From the NCBI RefSeq assembly GCF_001877785.1, contig NZ_MINN01000106.1, positions 309,858 to 373,857 on the forward strand: DNA of 64,000 bases, written 5' to 3'. The position numbers and the translations under genes were made by a program. The notes below the pieces were generated by a model that saw only the letters and a list, made by a program, of their open reading frames with translations, ran no database searches and was not told where the DNA came from. Shown in pieces: positions 1-8,213 of the stretch. Source of the stretch: Rossellomorea aquimaris (GTDB lineage Bacteria; Bacillota; Bacilli; Bacillales; Bacillaceae_B). Positions within the stretch are counted from its first letter, which is position 1, and every line of letters begins with the position of its first letter.

Positions 1-40
1 GTAAAATTTAGAGAAATAATGAATGAGGAAGGTGTTTTAC

Positions 41-427
41 ATGGAATTCAAGATGCAAGAAGGCGGTTTTTATTCTGATTTAGGTTTCGGGAAGCTGGAG
101 GTATCCGGCAATGAAGAATACGGATTCCGCCCATTCCAGCTTCTCGTATCATCAGTAGCAGTCTGCAGTGGAGGCGTCCTTCGCAAGGTGCTCGAGAAAA
201 TGCGCATCGATTTCGATGATATCCATATCAAAGCGGATGTCGTGCGAAACGAAGACGAAGCGAACCGAGTGGAAGAAATCTCTCTTCACTTCACAATCAA
301 GGGAGAAAACCTGGATGAGAAAAAAATCGAAAAAGCCATGAAGCTTACGCGTAAAAATTGCTCCATGGTCCAATCCGTCCAGGACTCAATCAAAATTGAA
401 GAAACGTTTGAACTTGCTGCAAAGTAA
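41..427 (+). CDS. OsmC family protein
   Basis: A 128-residue OsmC/Ohr-fold protein, a family of small cytosolic thiol-dependent peroxidases. The two family cysteines are visible: C42 in SSVAVCSGG and C107 in TRKNCSMVQS. The start at 41 is preferred over an ATG at 23 because GAGGAAGG lies just upstream at the right distance, while the earlier ATG overlaps that ribosome-binding site. It stands alone and is followed by a strong hairpin terminator. The substrate (organic hydroperoxide or other) cannot be told from sequence. The family call is firm, the exact role is not. Confidence 0.85.
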   Translation: MEFKMQEGGFYSDLGFGKLEVSGNEEYGFRPFQLLVSSVAVCSGGVLRKVLEKMRIDFDDIHIKADVVRNEDEANRVEEISLHFTIKGENLDEKKIEKAMKLTRKNCSMVQSVQDSIKIEETFELAAK

Positions 428-445
428 TCTTATACTGCAGCGTAG

Positions 446-492
446 ACGGGCCGTCAAAGGGAAAGTTATCCTTTGACGGCCCGTTTTGTTTC
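446..492 (+). terminator. Intrinsic terminator after the OsmC gene
   Basis: A 15-bp stem (ACGGGCCGTCAAAGG with its complement), a 9-nt loop and a TTTTGTTT tail. Confidence 0.85.
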
Positions 493-564
493 AACTATAA
501 GAATAGGTGGAATATGGTTGATAGGTTGATGGCCCGCCACGGCATCTATTGATTAGAACACCGG

Positions 565-984
565 CTAAAGCGACAGTTCTTGAGGTTCTTTGCCAGGTTT
601 TTCGTAGTAAAGGATGGTGACGGGTTTGAGCTTCAATAGGAGATATTCGGGGTCATCCGGACTCGCGATCCAGTGCCTGAGCTCTTCCGACCAGAATTTC
701 TTCTTGAGTTCTGCAGATTCTTCAACGGATGCTTCTGCTTCGATTTCTACATAATGTTCATGATCTGAATCACGGTCATAGCCGAGCAGGATATGGACAT
801 TCGGGTTCTGTGAGATATCCTCTGCCTTGTGGGCATGCTCATTTGTGGCGGTATAGAGAGTAAGACCATCATGATTGAATATCATAAAGCGTGAAAATGG
901 TTTATTGTCGCGGATGGTGGCCAGTGTCCCGATTTTGTGGTGGGAAAATAATTCAGTTACTTTGTCTTTCAGTGTGTTGGTCAT
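565..984 (-). CDS. General stress protein 26-like flavin-fold protein
   Basis: A 139-residue pyridoxamine-phosphate-oxidase-like split-barrel protein of the B. subtilis YdaG (general stress protein 26) type. The N-terminal strand pattern HHKIGTLATIRDNKPFSRFM is typical of the fold, and the length fits a single barrel. Such proteins bind FMN or a related cofactor, but the physiological reaction is not established. AAGGAGGAA precedes the ATG. It is a single gene on the minus strand, divergent from chaA. I looked for a sigma-B promoter (GTTT...GGGTAT) upstream and did not find a convincing one. Confidence 0.8.
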   Translation of the reverse strand: MTNTLKDKVTELFSHHKIGTLATIRDNKPFSRFMIFNHDGLTLYTATNEHAHKAEDISQNPNVHILLGYDRDSDHEHYVEIEAEASVEESAELKKKFWSEELRHWIASPDDPEYLLLKLKPVTILYYEKPGKEPQELSL

Positions 985-1125
985 AGAAAGTTCCTCCTTG
1001 AAAAAGTTCTATCTATTAATGTGGCTTTTCATGATAGTTTCATGAGTTTCTTCGCAAAAAAAAAATCTCACTCCATACACTAGTAAGGGACCTTACAAAT
1101 ATAAACAGGAAAAGAGGACTGCACT

Positions 1126-2184
1126 GTGAACAAAATTTTTTTAATCCTTGTACTGGCCGGCGTCCCGATATCGGTCATCGGCAGCCTGCTGCACTGGCCG
1201 ACCGTCTTGATGTTCGTCATTTACTGCCTGACGATCGTCGCGCTTGCAGGTTTCATGGGCAGGGCGACGGAGAGTCTTGCGGTGATATCGGGTCCGCGAA
1301 TCGGCGGGCTGCTGAATGCCACATTCGGAAATGCGGTTGAACTCATCATTTCAATATTTGCGTTAAAAGCAGGACTCATCGGAGTCGTGCTCGCTTCATT
1401 GACGGGATCTGTACTCGGTAATCTCCTGTTGGTGGCGGGGCTTTCATTCTTCGTGGGCGGAATCAAATTCAAGCGGCAGAAATTCAATGTGTTTGATGCA
1501 CGCCACAATTCGGGCCTGCTGATGTTCGCGGTCATCGTGGCATTCGTCATTCCGGAAGTATTCGCACAGGAAATGAATGAACGTGCCACGATGGTGATGA
1601 GTGTGGGGGTGGCAGGGATCCTGATTGCCCTTTATCTGTTCGCCCTTTTCTTCAAGCTTGTCACGCACCGCGGTGTTTATCAGCATGGAGAGGTTGGAGA
1701 CAAGAATGCTCATGAAGAAGAGCCGGAATGGAGCAAAGGGAAGGCACTCCTCATCCTGGCGGCTTCCACGGCAGCCGTTGCATACGTATCGGAAAGCCTT
1801 GTGCATACCTTTGAAGAGGTTGGCACTGCATTTGGCTGGAGTGAGCTGTTCATAGGGGTCATCATCGTCGCGATCGTCGGGAATGCCGCCGAGCATGCAT
1901 CCGCCATCATCATGGCCTATAAAAACAAGATGGACATCGCCGTCGAAATCGCCGTCGGTTCCACCCTGCAGATTGCCATGTTCGTGGCACCTGTGCTCGT
2001 GTTCATTTCATTGTTGTTCGAAACGAGCATGCCGCTTGTCTTCACACTCCCTGAACTGGTCGCGATGGTTTCAGCCGTCCTCGTCACGATCATCATCTCG
2101 AATGACGGGGAGACGAATTGGTTTGAAGGACTGACCCTGCTGGCTGCGTACTTTATTATGGGAATCGGGTTTTATCTGTTGTAG
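1126..2184 (+). CDS. chaA: Calcium/proton exchanger ChaA (CaCA family)
   Basis: A 352-residue integral membrane cation/proton antiporter of the CAX branch, equivalent to B. subtilis ChaA/YfkE. About ten or eleven hydrophobic helices are visible. The two inverted alpha-repeat signatures are GGLLNATFGNAVELIISI (about residues 60-77) and GNAAEHASAIIMAYKNKMDI (from about 252), each with the acidic residue needed for Ca2+ transport. An acidic, charged loop (about residues 186-205) separates the halves. The start is GTG behind AAAAGAGG. yfkD and yfkAB lie nearby as in B. subtilis, which supports orthology. Confidence 0.9.
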   Translation: MNKIFLILVLAGVPISVIGSLLHWPTVLMFVIYCLTIVALAGFMGRATESLAVISGPRIGGLLNATFGNAVELIISIFALKAGLIGVVLASLTGSVLGNLLLVAGLSFFVGGIKFKRQKFNVFDARHNSGLLMFAVIVAFVIPEVFAQEMNERATMVMSVGVAGILIALYLFALFFKLVTHRGVYQHGEVGDKNAHEEEPEWSKGKALLILAASTAAVAYVSESLVHTFEEVGTAFGWSELFIGVIIVAIVGNAAEHASAIIMAYKNKMDIAVEIAVGSTLQIAMFVAPVLVFISLLFETSMPLVFTLPELVAMVSAVLVTIIISNDGETNWFEGLTLLAAYFIMGIGFYLL

Positions 2185-2199
2185 GCAAACAAGAAGAAG

Positions 2200-2227
2200 G
2201 ATCAGGGGGGAGCCTCTGGTCTTTTTT
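2200..2227 (+). terminator. Terminator after chaA
   Basis: A 9-bp stem (GATCAGGGG with CCTCTGGTC, including G-U pairs) with a short loop and a run of six T. Confidence 0.65.
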
Positions 2228-2339
2228 CATTTGACCTTTTTAGGCGGACAGACTATTTTCAACAAATCCGGGGATTGTACGAACCGTCCCATTTATGCTG
2301 AATAAAATAAGACAAGAGTCTGCGTAAAGGGATGATCGT

Positions 2340-3659
2340 GTGAAAAAAATAAAACTTAGAAAAATGAAAGTCGTGCCTAAAAAAGAAACTCATTGTAAGA
2401 TCACGCTGCCTCCGAAAGGATGCGGTTTCTTTCCTCCCGGCGTGTGTGAAAACCCGGTGCTTCAGCTGGATGAAGTTGGAGCGATCAGCTGTGAGGGTAT
2501 CATCAGCGGAAGGATTTTGTGTGATTTCAGGCCGCTGCAGGGGGTGACGGTGAACCTGAAATCATCCTTCGACGGACTGAAATTCGAGGACGACACTCCG
2601 GTGACGGACAGTACGGGCCGTTTTTCTACGAGGGTGACGGTTGTACCCGGGACTCAGATCACGGCGGGCGTCAAAATAACGGCAACTGCCCAAGTCGGTA
2701 CCGTGACGCTTGAAGATGAAATTACGATCCGTGTGGATTGCATCGTGTGCCTCAATCCTCTCCTGACCTTGAATCCAATTCCAGATACCGTCGGCTGCCG
2801 GGGAACACAGCTGACCGGGAAGCTTACCTGTGACGGAGTGCCGATAGCAGGTGCTCTAATCACGTTTACGATTCAATCTGCCTCCAATAAAGTGATCGCT
2901 GCCCCTAATCCTGCAATTACATCTGCGGACGGCACATATACGGCTGTACTTGTCCTGTTCCCGGATATCGATGAAATCATCACCATCACGGCAAGTACCA
3001 TGATTGGCGGAAAGCAAGTCTCATCCATTACACGTCAAGTCACCGTCCTGTGTGTGAAATGTCAGAACCTGTCCATCACGTTGAGTACTCTGAAACGGAA
3101 CAGGATCAGCTGCAGGGCCGTCATTTCAGGAACATTATCCTGCGATGGACAGCCGCTTGCCAATCGGACCGTCTCATTGACAGGTTCACCGATACTGCAA
3201 TTCCTTCCGTCCAATCCGATAACCGATGATGAAGGTGTATTTACATCCGTGATCGCAGTGGATCCGGGAACGCCTTTTCAGCCTGCATCATTCACGGCGA
3301 GTGCCACAGTCGATGGTAAATTTGATTCGGTGACAGTCGATGTGTCAGCTGGCTGCCTGCCAGCGAGGCCGGTCATGACACTTGAGATTCCGGAAGGACC
3401 CGTTACCTCAAATGGCGGTAAAATCATGGGTCAGCTTACGTCACACGGATTTCCACTAAAAGGCGTTGAGGTGGAACTGACAACGTCCCATGAGCAAGTT
3501 CTTTTTAAAGATAGCAAAGTGGTCACAGGTGATGACGGCCGTTTCGCTGCGTATATCCAGCCGAATCAAGGAATAATTGGAACCGTCAAAATAAAAGCGG
3601 TGGCATCGGTCGGTGAAAAGAAAAAGTCCGTCAGAAAACGAATCAGGATCGGTTCCTAA
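2340..3659 (+). CDS. Repeat protein with four Ig-like (beta-sandwich) domains
   Basis: A 439-residue protein of unknown function. After a basic N-terminus and a Cys/Pro-rich stretch (residues 15-40) come four repeats of about 100 residues starting near 48, 151, 256 and 354. Each follows the pattern 'C-x(n)-G-x-L-x-C-D-G-x-P-L-x-G-x-x-V', then 'D-x-x-G-x-F/Y' and a closing strand. The first three repeats carry paired cysteines, and the last has Ser/Asn instead. No signal peptide, sortase motif or membrane anchor is visible, so it may be exported by another route or be a spore-layer protein (inference). GTG start behind AAAGGGATGA. Confidence 0.6.
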   Translation: MKKIKLRKMKVVPKKETHCKITLPPKGCGFFPPGVCENPVLQLDEVGAISCEGIISGRILCDFRPLQGVTVNLKSSFDGLKFEDDTPVTDSTGRFSTRVTVVPGTQITAGVKITATAQVGTVTLEDEITIRVDCIVCLNPLLTLNPIPDTVGCRGTQLTGKLTCDGVPIAGALITFTIQSASNKVIAAPNPAITSADGTYTAVLVLFPDIDEIITITASTMIGGKQVSSITRQVTVLCVKCQNLSITLSTLKRNRISCRAVISGTLSCDGQPLANRTVSLTGSPILQFLPSNPITDDEGVFTSVIAVDPGTPFQPASFTASATVDGKFDSVTVDVSAGCLPARPVMTLEIPEGPVTSNGGKIMGQLTSHGFPLKGVEVELTTSHEQVLFKDSKVVTGDDGRFAAYIQPNQGIIGTVKIKAVASVGEKKKSVRKRIRIGS

Positions 3660-3664
3660 AAAAA

Positions 3665-3700
3665 ACAGCGGTTCCCCGTTTAGGGAACCGCTGCTTCTTT
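3665..3700 (+). terminator. Terminator after the Ig-repeat gene
   Basis: A stem of AGCGGTTCCC with GGGAACCGCT and a four-base loop, followed by a T-rich tail. Confidence 0.8.
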
Positions 3701-3903
3701 GGGAAAATAGAAAATGATTTATGAAAAACTGCCAGCATTCCAAGATGTCTGACAACCCTCCAGGTGACTTCATTATAAAATAATTATCGAATTTTGTAAA
3801 TATTCTTTCAGTTATAAGATTTTATTTTTCCGTGGATAAGCTCCTGCAACAAAGAAAAAACTAAGGGCAAACCCTTAAGTTTAAGTTGAAAGGAGACTAT
3901 ACC

Positions 3904-4719
3904 ATGAAGCTAATGCGTACAGTTCTTATGTTTATACTCGCATTCCTTGTAGTGTCTACCGGCACTCATGCAGAAAAAAGTCCCGCTCCGAGAAAAGATG
4001 CTGATTCAGGAAAAGTCACAATTCCAAATTCCGTCCTGGACATTGCAAAAGAAAACACATACCCAAATTCAACACAGGATCAGCCGTATCTGCAGCCCAG
4101 CGAATTTACCCAAGAGCTCTTGGATACAGCAAATGTTAAAATTGAAAACCCAAACCTGATCCGCATCCTGAATGAATCTTCCATCAATAAAGCGCCGACC
4201 ATCGGATTGCGTGCAACCATCTATCTCGGGGAATGGCCGCTCAACTATGCTTCAACCGAGACATCCCCGAACTGGGAATACCAGAAGATCAACACGAATT
4301 ACTATGATAACCGCGGTGGAAAAGGCAACTATCAAATCCACTACGTTCAAGAAGCGCAGAAAGTAGTAAAAGGCGGGCTGACAGCGAAAGTGCCGCATGC
4401 GGATGACGTAGAAAAAATGATGATGATAAAAGCCATGGACAACTCCCAACTGCCGCTTGCGTTCCAGACGATCGTCGGTGCAGGTACGAAAAAGAACCAG
4501 GTTTATAATATTTCACCAAAACGCCTGGGCTATCTGTATGCATACGCACCTGCCATCAATGAAAAAGGAAAAGTGACATATGGAGAAGTATATCTGCAGA
4601 TGAAGGGTACAAAGCGTTCCGTTATTGTCAAAAACGTTACCTCTCAAGGAGTAGGAGCCTGGATTCCGATCCAGGATCACGTGCATTTCGGATTTATGGC
4701 AAGCGAAGTACCGAGATAA
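3904..4719 (+). CDS. yfkD: YfkD-like exported protein
   Basis: A 271-residue homologue of B. subtilis YfkD, an exported protein of unknown function usually found beside chaA, as here. It has a classic signal peptide: MKLMR, a hydrophobic core, and a likely cleavage site after THA (residue 23). The mature part is polar without further membrane segments. The ATG at 3904 has AAAGGAGACT at ideal distance, so the ATG at 3886 is rejected as a start. A strong bidirectional terminator follows. Orthology is judged from recalled family sequence and neighbourhood; the biochemical role is unknown. Confidence 0.85.
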   Translation: MKLMRTVLMFILAFLVVSTGTHAEKSPAPRKDADSGKVTIPNSVLDIAKENTYPNSTQDQPYLQPSEFTQELLDTANVKIENPNLIRILNESSINKAPTIGLRATIYLGEWPLNYASTETSPNWEYQKINTNYYDNRGGKGNYQIHYVQEAQKVVKGGLTAKVPHADDVEKMMMIKAMDNSQLPLAFQTIVGAGTKKNQVYNISPKRLGYLYAYAPAINEKGKVTYGEVYLQMKGTKRSVIVKNVTSQGVGAWIPIQDHVHFGFMASEVPR

Positions 4720-4778
4720 AAGAGAAGGTCATTCCTCAAGGAGGTCCTTCAGTAGATTAATTCACAAGCTCCCATTCA

Positions 4779-4830
4779 AAAGGTCTGTTCCTTAACATAT
4801 TAATGTGCTAAGGAACAGACCTTGTTTTAG
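4779..4830. terminator. Bidirectional terminator between yfkD and the minus-strand membrane gene
   Basis: A 15-bp stem (AAGGTCTGTTCCTTA with its complement) around an AT-rich loop. The + strand continues with TTGTTTT. It serves both convergent genes. Confidence 0.8.
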
Positions 4831-5123
4831 GTGTGTGAGTTCAGTGGCGGCTTGCGCTTTTTAAAAATACCGAAAGCTGTAAGGATGAGACCGATAAGGA
4901 AAAAGAGGACGAAGAGCATGACCATCACAGCCCCTCCGGCAAATCCATCCCCGACCCTGATGCCGAATGCTATGCCGCAAAGAAAGGAGAAGAACGGAGC
5001 CAAGCCCGCCATGAATACAATGCCCCAGGTGATCAGCTTTCTTTTGACCGAATGGCCTTTACTTAAATAAAATCCAAAGATCAGTGCCATGACGCTTATG
5101 AAAAATGCTACGCCCATTGCCAC
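4827..5123 (-). CDS. Small membrane protein, three predicted helices
   Basis: A 98-residue hydrophobic protein with three transmembrane segments (about residues 4-20, 31-56 and 66-87) and a basic C-terminal tail (KKRKPPLNSHT). It starts with GTG, preceded by GGAGG eight bases away. I do not recognise a family. It is a monocistronic gene convergent with yfkD and shares its terminator hairpin. Function unknown. Confidence 0.65.
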   Translation of the reverse strand: MAMGVAFFISVMALIFGFYLSKGHSVKRKLITWGIVFMAGLAPFFSFLCGIAFGIRVGDGFAGGAVMVMLFVLFFLIGLILTAFGIFKKRKPPLNSHT

Positions 5124-5370
5124 CTGTCATTCCTCCTGCAATTATTTATAAATGGTTCGTATTGCATTGTGAATATATGGAACGTTGACCGATCTAGAAT
5201 CGTTACTAATTATAAAAAACATTACAAAGAATTATACCAAATATTAGAAAATAAAGTAACCTTGTTTCAGGTGAACCTTCGACTATTTGTAAATAAAAAG
5301 GTTTACTATTTGTCGAAAAAGGGAAAAGAATTAATTCCCTCAACCCCTATGAAACATTTCTGATATATGT

Positions 5371-5376
5371 TATAAT
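5371..5376 (+). promoter_or_regulatory. Candidate -10 box of the small-protein gene at 5413
   Basis: A perfect TATAAT 37 bases upstream of the start codon in an AT-rich stretch. No good -35 hexamer is seen at 16-18 bases. The rest of the 5124-5412 interval holds nothing else I can support. Confidence 0.4.
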
Positions 5377-5412
5377 ATTCAGAATACTCTAAATATATGG
5401 AGGTGAATTGAA

Positions 5413-5592
5413 ATGGAATATTTATTAGTATTCGGAGCTGTGCTCGTGCTGGCTACGGCTATGAGAATCTGGTTCGGATCCAGACGCGCGAAGTATTACG
5501 CAGAACGAATCAAGCGCTACGGTTTAGGTGAACAGCCATTTGAGAAGGCGGCACGTGAACCAGCACCGATTGACGAAAAGACGATTAAATAA
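5413..5592 (+). CDS. Small single-pass membrane protein (59 aa)
   Basis: An ATG with a near-perfect ribosome-binding site (GGAGGTGAATTGAA) opens a 59-residue frame. It has one N-terminal hydrophobic helix (residues 3-15, LLVFGAVLVLATA), then a basic amphipathic segment (RIWFGSRRAKYYAERIKRYG) and an acidic tail. A good terminator follows directly, so this is a complete single-gene transcription unit. I do not recognise the family. The coding quality (ribosome-binding site, terminator, amino-acid composition) is convincing despite the short length. Confidence 0.75.
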   Translation: MEYLLVFGAVLVLATAMRIWFGSRRAKYYAERIKRYGLGEQPFEKAAREPAPIDEKTIK

Positions 5593-5594
5593 GA

Positions 5595-5630
5595 AACACT
5601 TCGGATTATTTCTTTCCGGGGTGTTTTTTT
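5595..5630 (+). terminator. Terminator of the 59-aa gene
   Basis: The stem AACACTTCGG pairs with CCGGGGTGTT (two G-U pairs) and is followed by seven T. Confidence 0.75.
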
Positions 5631-5666
5631 GTTTTGAGTGAAGCAGCACACAGCCTTCGATTCTGA

Positions 5667-5790
5667 TTGTGAGTTGCACAGTAATAGGGAAAGTGAGTTA
5701 CACAGTAATAGGGAAAGTGTCGCAATTATTATGGAGGTGATTACCGGGAAACCGGCGCAATAATCATGAGACAGGCCCAATAAACAGACG
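5667..5790 (+). repeat. Degenerate short-period intergenic repeat array
   Basis: Two 24-bp near-identical tandem copies start at 5671 and 5695 (GAGTTRCACAGTAATAGGG core, one mismatch). They are followed by looser units with the core 'GCGCAATWAT' near 5720, 5754 and 5775. The core resembles that of the GAAGGGCRCAATTA arrays at 39.6, 44.6 and 58.2 kb. It lies between two convergent terminators and contains no convincing coding frame. Confidence 0.55.
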
Positions 5791-5791
5791 C

Positions 5792-5820
5792 AAAAAAACC
5801 GGCTCCACCAGGAAGCCGGG
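5792..5820 (-). terminator. Terminator of yfkAB (minus strand)
   Basis: On the minus strand CCGGCTTC pairs with GAGCCGG across a short loop and is followed by seven T. Confidence 0.8.
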
Positions 5821-5830
5821 CACACGGTCA

Positions 5831-6958
5831 TCACCGCTCAATCAACGCTTTTCTTTTAGAAAAATCCACATTCTCATAATACATGGACTTCACCAGTACA
5901 TTCGGTCCGAGACATTTAGCTGCCGGGCAGTAGCAGTTCAATTCCTTCGCAAGCTCCTCTTCCTGCCATTTATCGAAAATATCTGGCAGTGAGTCATTCG
6001 TAATGTTTCCAAGCGGCGGCGTATCACCGAAGTCGGTTACAATGACGTCGCCGGTGAAAATATTTACGTTCAATCGCGAGCGGCCATCGGGATCATTTCG
6101 CACACTTACATTTTTGGCTGAGAACAGCTGCTTCAATAAGGCACGGTCTTCTTCCGAGGTGCTGCATGGATAGAATGGCAGCGTACCGAACAACATCCAC
6201 ACATTTTCATCACGGAATTCCAGGATGCTTTTAATGGCATCCCTCGTCTCATCAAGTGACAGGGTCTCGAGGCTCGAAGCGAAATCTGAAGGATACATAG
6301 GATGGATTTCGTGTCGGCCGCATTTCATCTCATCGACAACCTGGCGGTGGATTTTTCCGAGATAAGGCAGCGTGTTTTTATTCAGCATCGTTTCAGCAGA
6401 AACAAGCACCCCTGCTTCCGAAAGAGCACGGCTGTTCTCAATCATCCGGTCAAACAGCTTCTGGCGCTGCTCCCGTGTCGGCTTCCGCTCCATATTTGCA
6501 AAGCCGACATCGATGAATTCATCGGTAGTGCCCCAGTTGTGGGAAATATGTAAAACATCTAGATAAGGGGCAATCAACAAATAACGGTCAAGGTCCAGGG
6601 GCAGATTCGAATTAATCTGTGTATGTACACCCCTCGAATGCGCATACTTCAATAGCGGCAGCACCACATGTTCCACCGATTTCTTGGAAAGCATCGGCTC
6701 CCCGCCAGTAATACTAAGAGAACGAAGCGTCGTAATTTCATCAAGGCGCTGAAACACGGTATCCATCGGCAGTGTCTCGGGATCCTTTGGCGTCAGCGTG
6801 TAACCGACTGCACAGTGCTCACAGCGCATATTGCAGAGCGTAGTTGTCGTAAATTCGATGTTGGAAAGCGTAATGCCCCCGTGCTCCTCAATATCGAGAT
6901 ATGCCTCCCAAGGGTCATGGTCAATCGACATCTTCTTGGAGAGAGTGGTTGATTTCAT
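5831..6958 (-). CDS. yfkAB: YfkAB-like radical SAM protein
   Basis: A 375-residue radical S-adenosylmethionine enzyme equivalent to B. subtilis YfkA/YfkB. The [4Fe-4S]-SAM motif CxxxCxxC is at C42, C46 and C49 (LCNMRCEHC). A GGEP motif follows (SITGGEPML, about residue 98). A C-terminal cysteine group (CYCPAAKC) suggests an auxiliary cluster of SPASM type. The substrate is unknown. It is convergent with the 59-aa gene. It probably starts at the ATG at 6958, with AAAGGAG upstream on the minus strand. Family certain, reaction unknown. Confidence 0.9.
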   Translation of the reverse strand: MKSTTLSKKMSIDHDPWEAYLDIEEHGGITLSNIEFTTTTLCNMRCEHCAVGYTLTPKDPETLPMDTVFQRLDEITTLRSLSITGGEPMLSKKSVEHVVLPLLKYAHSRGVHTQINSNLPLDLDRYLLIAPYLDVLHISHNWGTTDEFIDVGFANMERKPTREQRQKLFDRMIENSRALSEAGVLVSAETMLNKNTLPYLGKIHRQVVDEMKCGRHEIHPMYPSDFASSLETLSLDETRDAIKSILEFRDENVWMLFGTLPFYPCSTSEEDRALLKQLFSAKNVSVRNDPDGRSRLNVNIFTGDVIVTDFGDTPPLGNITNDSLPDIFDKWQEEELAKELNCYCPAAKCLGPNVLVKSMYYENVDFSKRKALIER

Positions 6959-7071
6959 ATAGTAAAAACTCCTTTACAATAAGTCACTAACTCATTATTG
7001 AAAACTGCTGACCCCTTGTCAATCCGAAAGTTATTGGTTACCATGATAAAGGTATGAAAGGAGAGATTCTC

Positions 7072-7254
7072 TTGGGCAAAGCCGTAAATGATAAAAACTC
7101 ACAGGTAGACTACCTGAAACAGCGTTTGAATCTGTTTGTAGATGTGCTGGATTCCATCGACCCTGAACAGGCCGATGTGGAAGATATCGACCGCCTGATT
7201 TCCATGATCGATGATATAGAGACGAAATGCGAACAATTTAAGAAGAGCGAATAA
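7072..7254 (+). CDS. SE1561-like small protein
   Basis: A 60-residue, acidic, helical cytosolic protein of the SE1561 family (recognised from MGKAVNDKNSQVDYLKQRLN). A TTG at 7072 is chosen because GAAAGGAGA sits seven bases upstream and because family members begin with MGKA. The ATG at 7054 overlaps that site. Hydrophobic residues spaced at heptad positions suggest a short coiled coil. Function unknown. It is followed by a terminator. Confidence 0.75.
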   Translation: MGKAVNDKNSQVDYLKQRLNLFVDVLDSIDPEQADVEDIDRLISMIDDIETKCEQFKKSE

Positions 7255-7281
7255 GAGTCCTGGTGATGGGACTCTTTTTTT
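7254..7281 (+). terminator. Terminator after the SE1561-like gene
   Basis: AAGAGTCC pairs with GGGACTCTT around a short loop and is followed by a T run. Confidence 0.85.
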
Positions 7282-7305
7282 ATTGTTGGGGAGTGGGATT
7301 TTCTT

Positions 7306-7541
7306 GAGCCTGGCTCAGATTTGATGTTTTGAGCCTGACTCAATTGAGTGGATTTGAGCCAGGCTCAAAATGAGGTAATTGAGCCAGGCTCGGGAATGGT
7401 GATCGGTACCAGGTACATTTCAGGTGATTTGTACCTGGTACAAATTAAGCTTGTTGTACCAGGTACATCCGATCCCCTTTGTACCAGGTACAATTACTTC
7501 CTGCTGTGCCAGGAACAATTCCCCACCATTGTTCCTGGCAC
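7306..7541. repeat. Exactly 25-bp-periodic array of CCWGG palindromes (10 units)
   Basis: Ten 11-bp palindromic units start at 7306, 7331, 7356, 7381, 7406, 7431, 7456, 7481, 7506 and 7531, that is, every 25 bp without exception. Units 1-4 are GAGCCWGGCTC (one with CCTGA). Units 5-8 are GTACCWGGTAC. Units 9 and 10 are GTGCCAGGAAC and its exact reverse complement GTTCCTGGCAC. The 14-bp spacers differ in sequence but tend to have A/T at both edges. It sits between a terminator and the next gene. A second array of the same design is at 49396-49580. Confidence 0.9.
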
Positions 7542-7668
7542 CGAAAAAATAATATCGATATTTCCCGGAAAATGATGAACCCTGTCATAATTCCTCTGAG
7601 CCCAGAAGGGATTACACCGATTTTAGTCAAATACATAACAGTGGTTCACTTATAAAGGAGAGATACAT

Positions 7669-8115
7669 ATGCAAATCCATGCGATACAAAAAGAGCAGTG
7701 CCCCGCAGCAAAGGAAGTCATCCTGGCCGGATTCCTTGAGCGGTTCGGTTTCATCGACCATACCCTGAACCCAGACATACAGGATATCTGGAGTGAGTAC
7801 ATGCAGGAGGACGATTTATTTTATGTGGGGATGGACGGGGATAGAATGATTTGTACCGGGGCGATCAGGAGGGAATCCGAAGATACTTTTCAGGTCGTGA
7901 GGATGTCTGTGTTGAAGCCTTACCGGAAGCACGGTCTCGGCCGGCGGATGCTCGCTCATTTGGAAAATAAGGCACAGGCACTGGGCGCTAGGAAGCTGAT
8001 TCTTGAGACGAATAAACAGTGGGCGGACGCCATCCATTTTTATAAAAAGAACGGGTATTCCGAGACTCATGAGGATGAGGTGTCCTGTTATTACCAAAAG
8101 GAATTTCCTTTGTGA
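7669..8115 (+). CDS. GNAT family N-acetyltransferase
   Basis: A 148-residue acetyl-CoA-dependent N-acyltransferase fold. Motif A is clear: VVRMSVLKPYRKHGLGRRML, with the R-x-x-G-x-G/A pyrophosphate-binding signature around residues 92-97. The C-terminal AIHFYKKNGY is the usual motif B. The acceptor substrate cannot be predicted. A strong AAAGGAGAG site precedes the ATG. It is a single gene upstream of fumarase, 98 bp away, with no obvious terminator between. Confidence 0.85.
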   Translation: MQIHAIQKEQCPAAKEVILAGFLERFGFIDHTLNPDIQDIWSEYMQEDDLFYVGMDGDRMICTGAIRRESEDTFQVVRMSVLKPYRKHGLGRRMLAHLENKAQALGARKLILETNKQWADAIHFYKKNGYSETHEDEVSCYYQKEFPL

Positions 8116-8213
8116 AATCCCTTTCAATCCGATTCTTATAGGAGTATAATGATTGGTGAAAAATCATGAATCGTTTATACAATTCAATTGGTAGAGGGGA
8201 AAGGGGAAGAATG

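Noticed and set aside
985..1110. Sigma-B promoters for the stress protein and chaA
   Set aside because: No GTTT-N13-15-GGGTAT/GGGAAT pair was found, although the B. subtilis counterparts are stress regulated.
5169..5363. 64-residue AT-rich open frame
   Set aside because: No ribosome-binding site, Lys/Asn-rich composition expected of AT-rich spacer, and it lies in the promoter region of the small gene at 5413.
7306..7541. CRISPR array
   Set aside because: The repeated unit is only 11 bp and changes sequence along the array, spacers are 14 bp, and no cas genes are nearby.
7348..7575. 75-residue open frame with repeated VPGT/EPGS
   Set aside because: It is produced by the palindromic array itself, has no ribosome-binding site and resembles frames found on both strands of such repeats. 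The same holds for minus-strand frames at 49140-49484.
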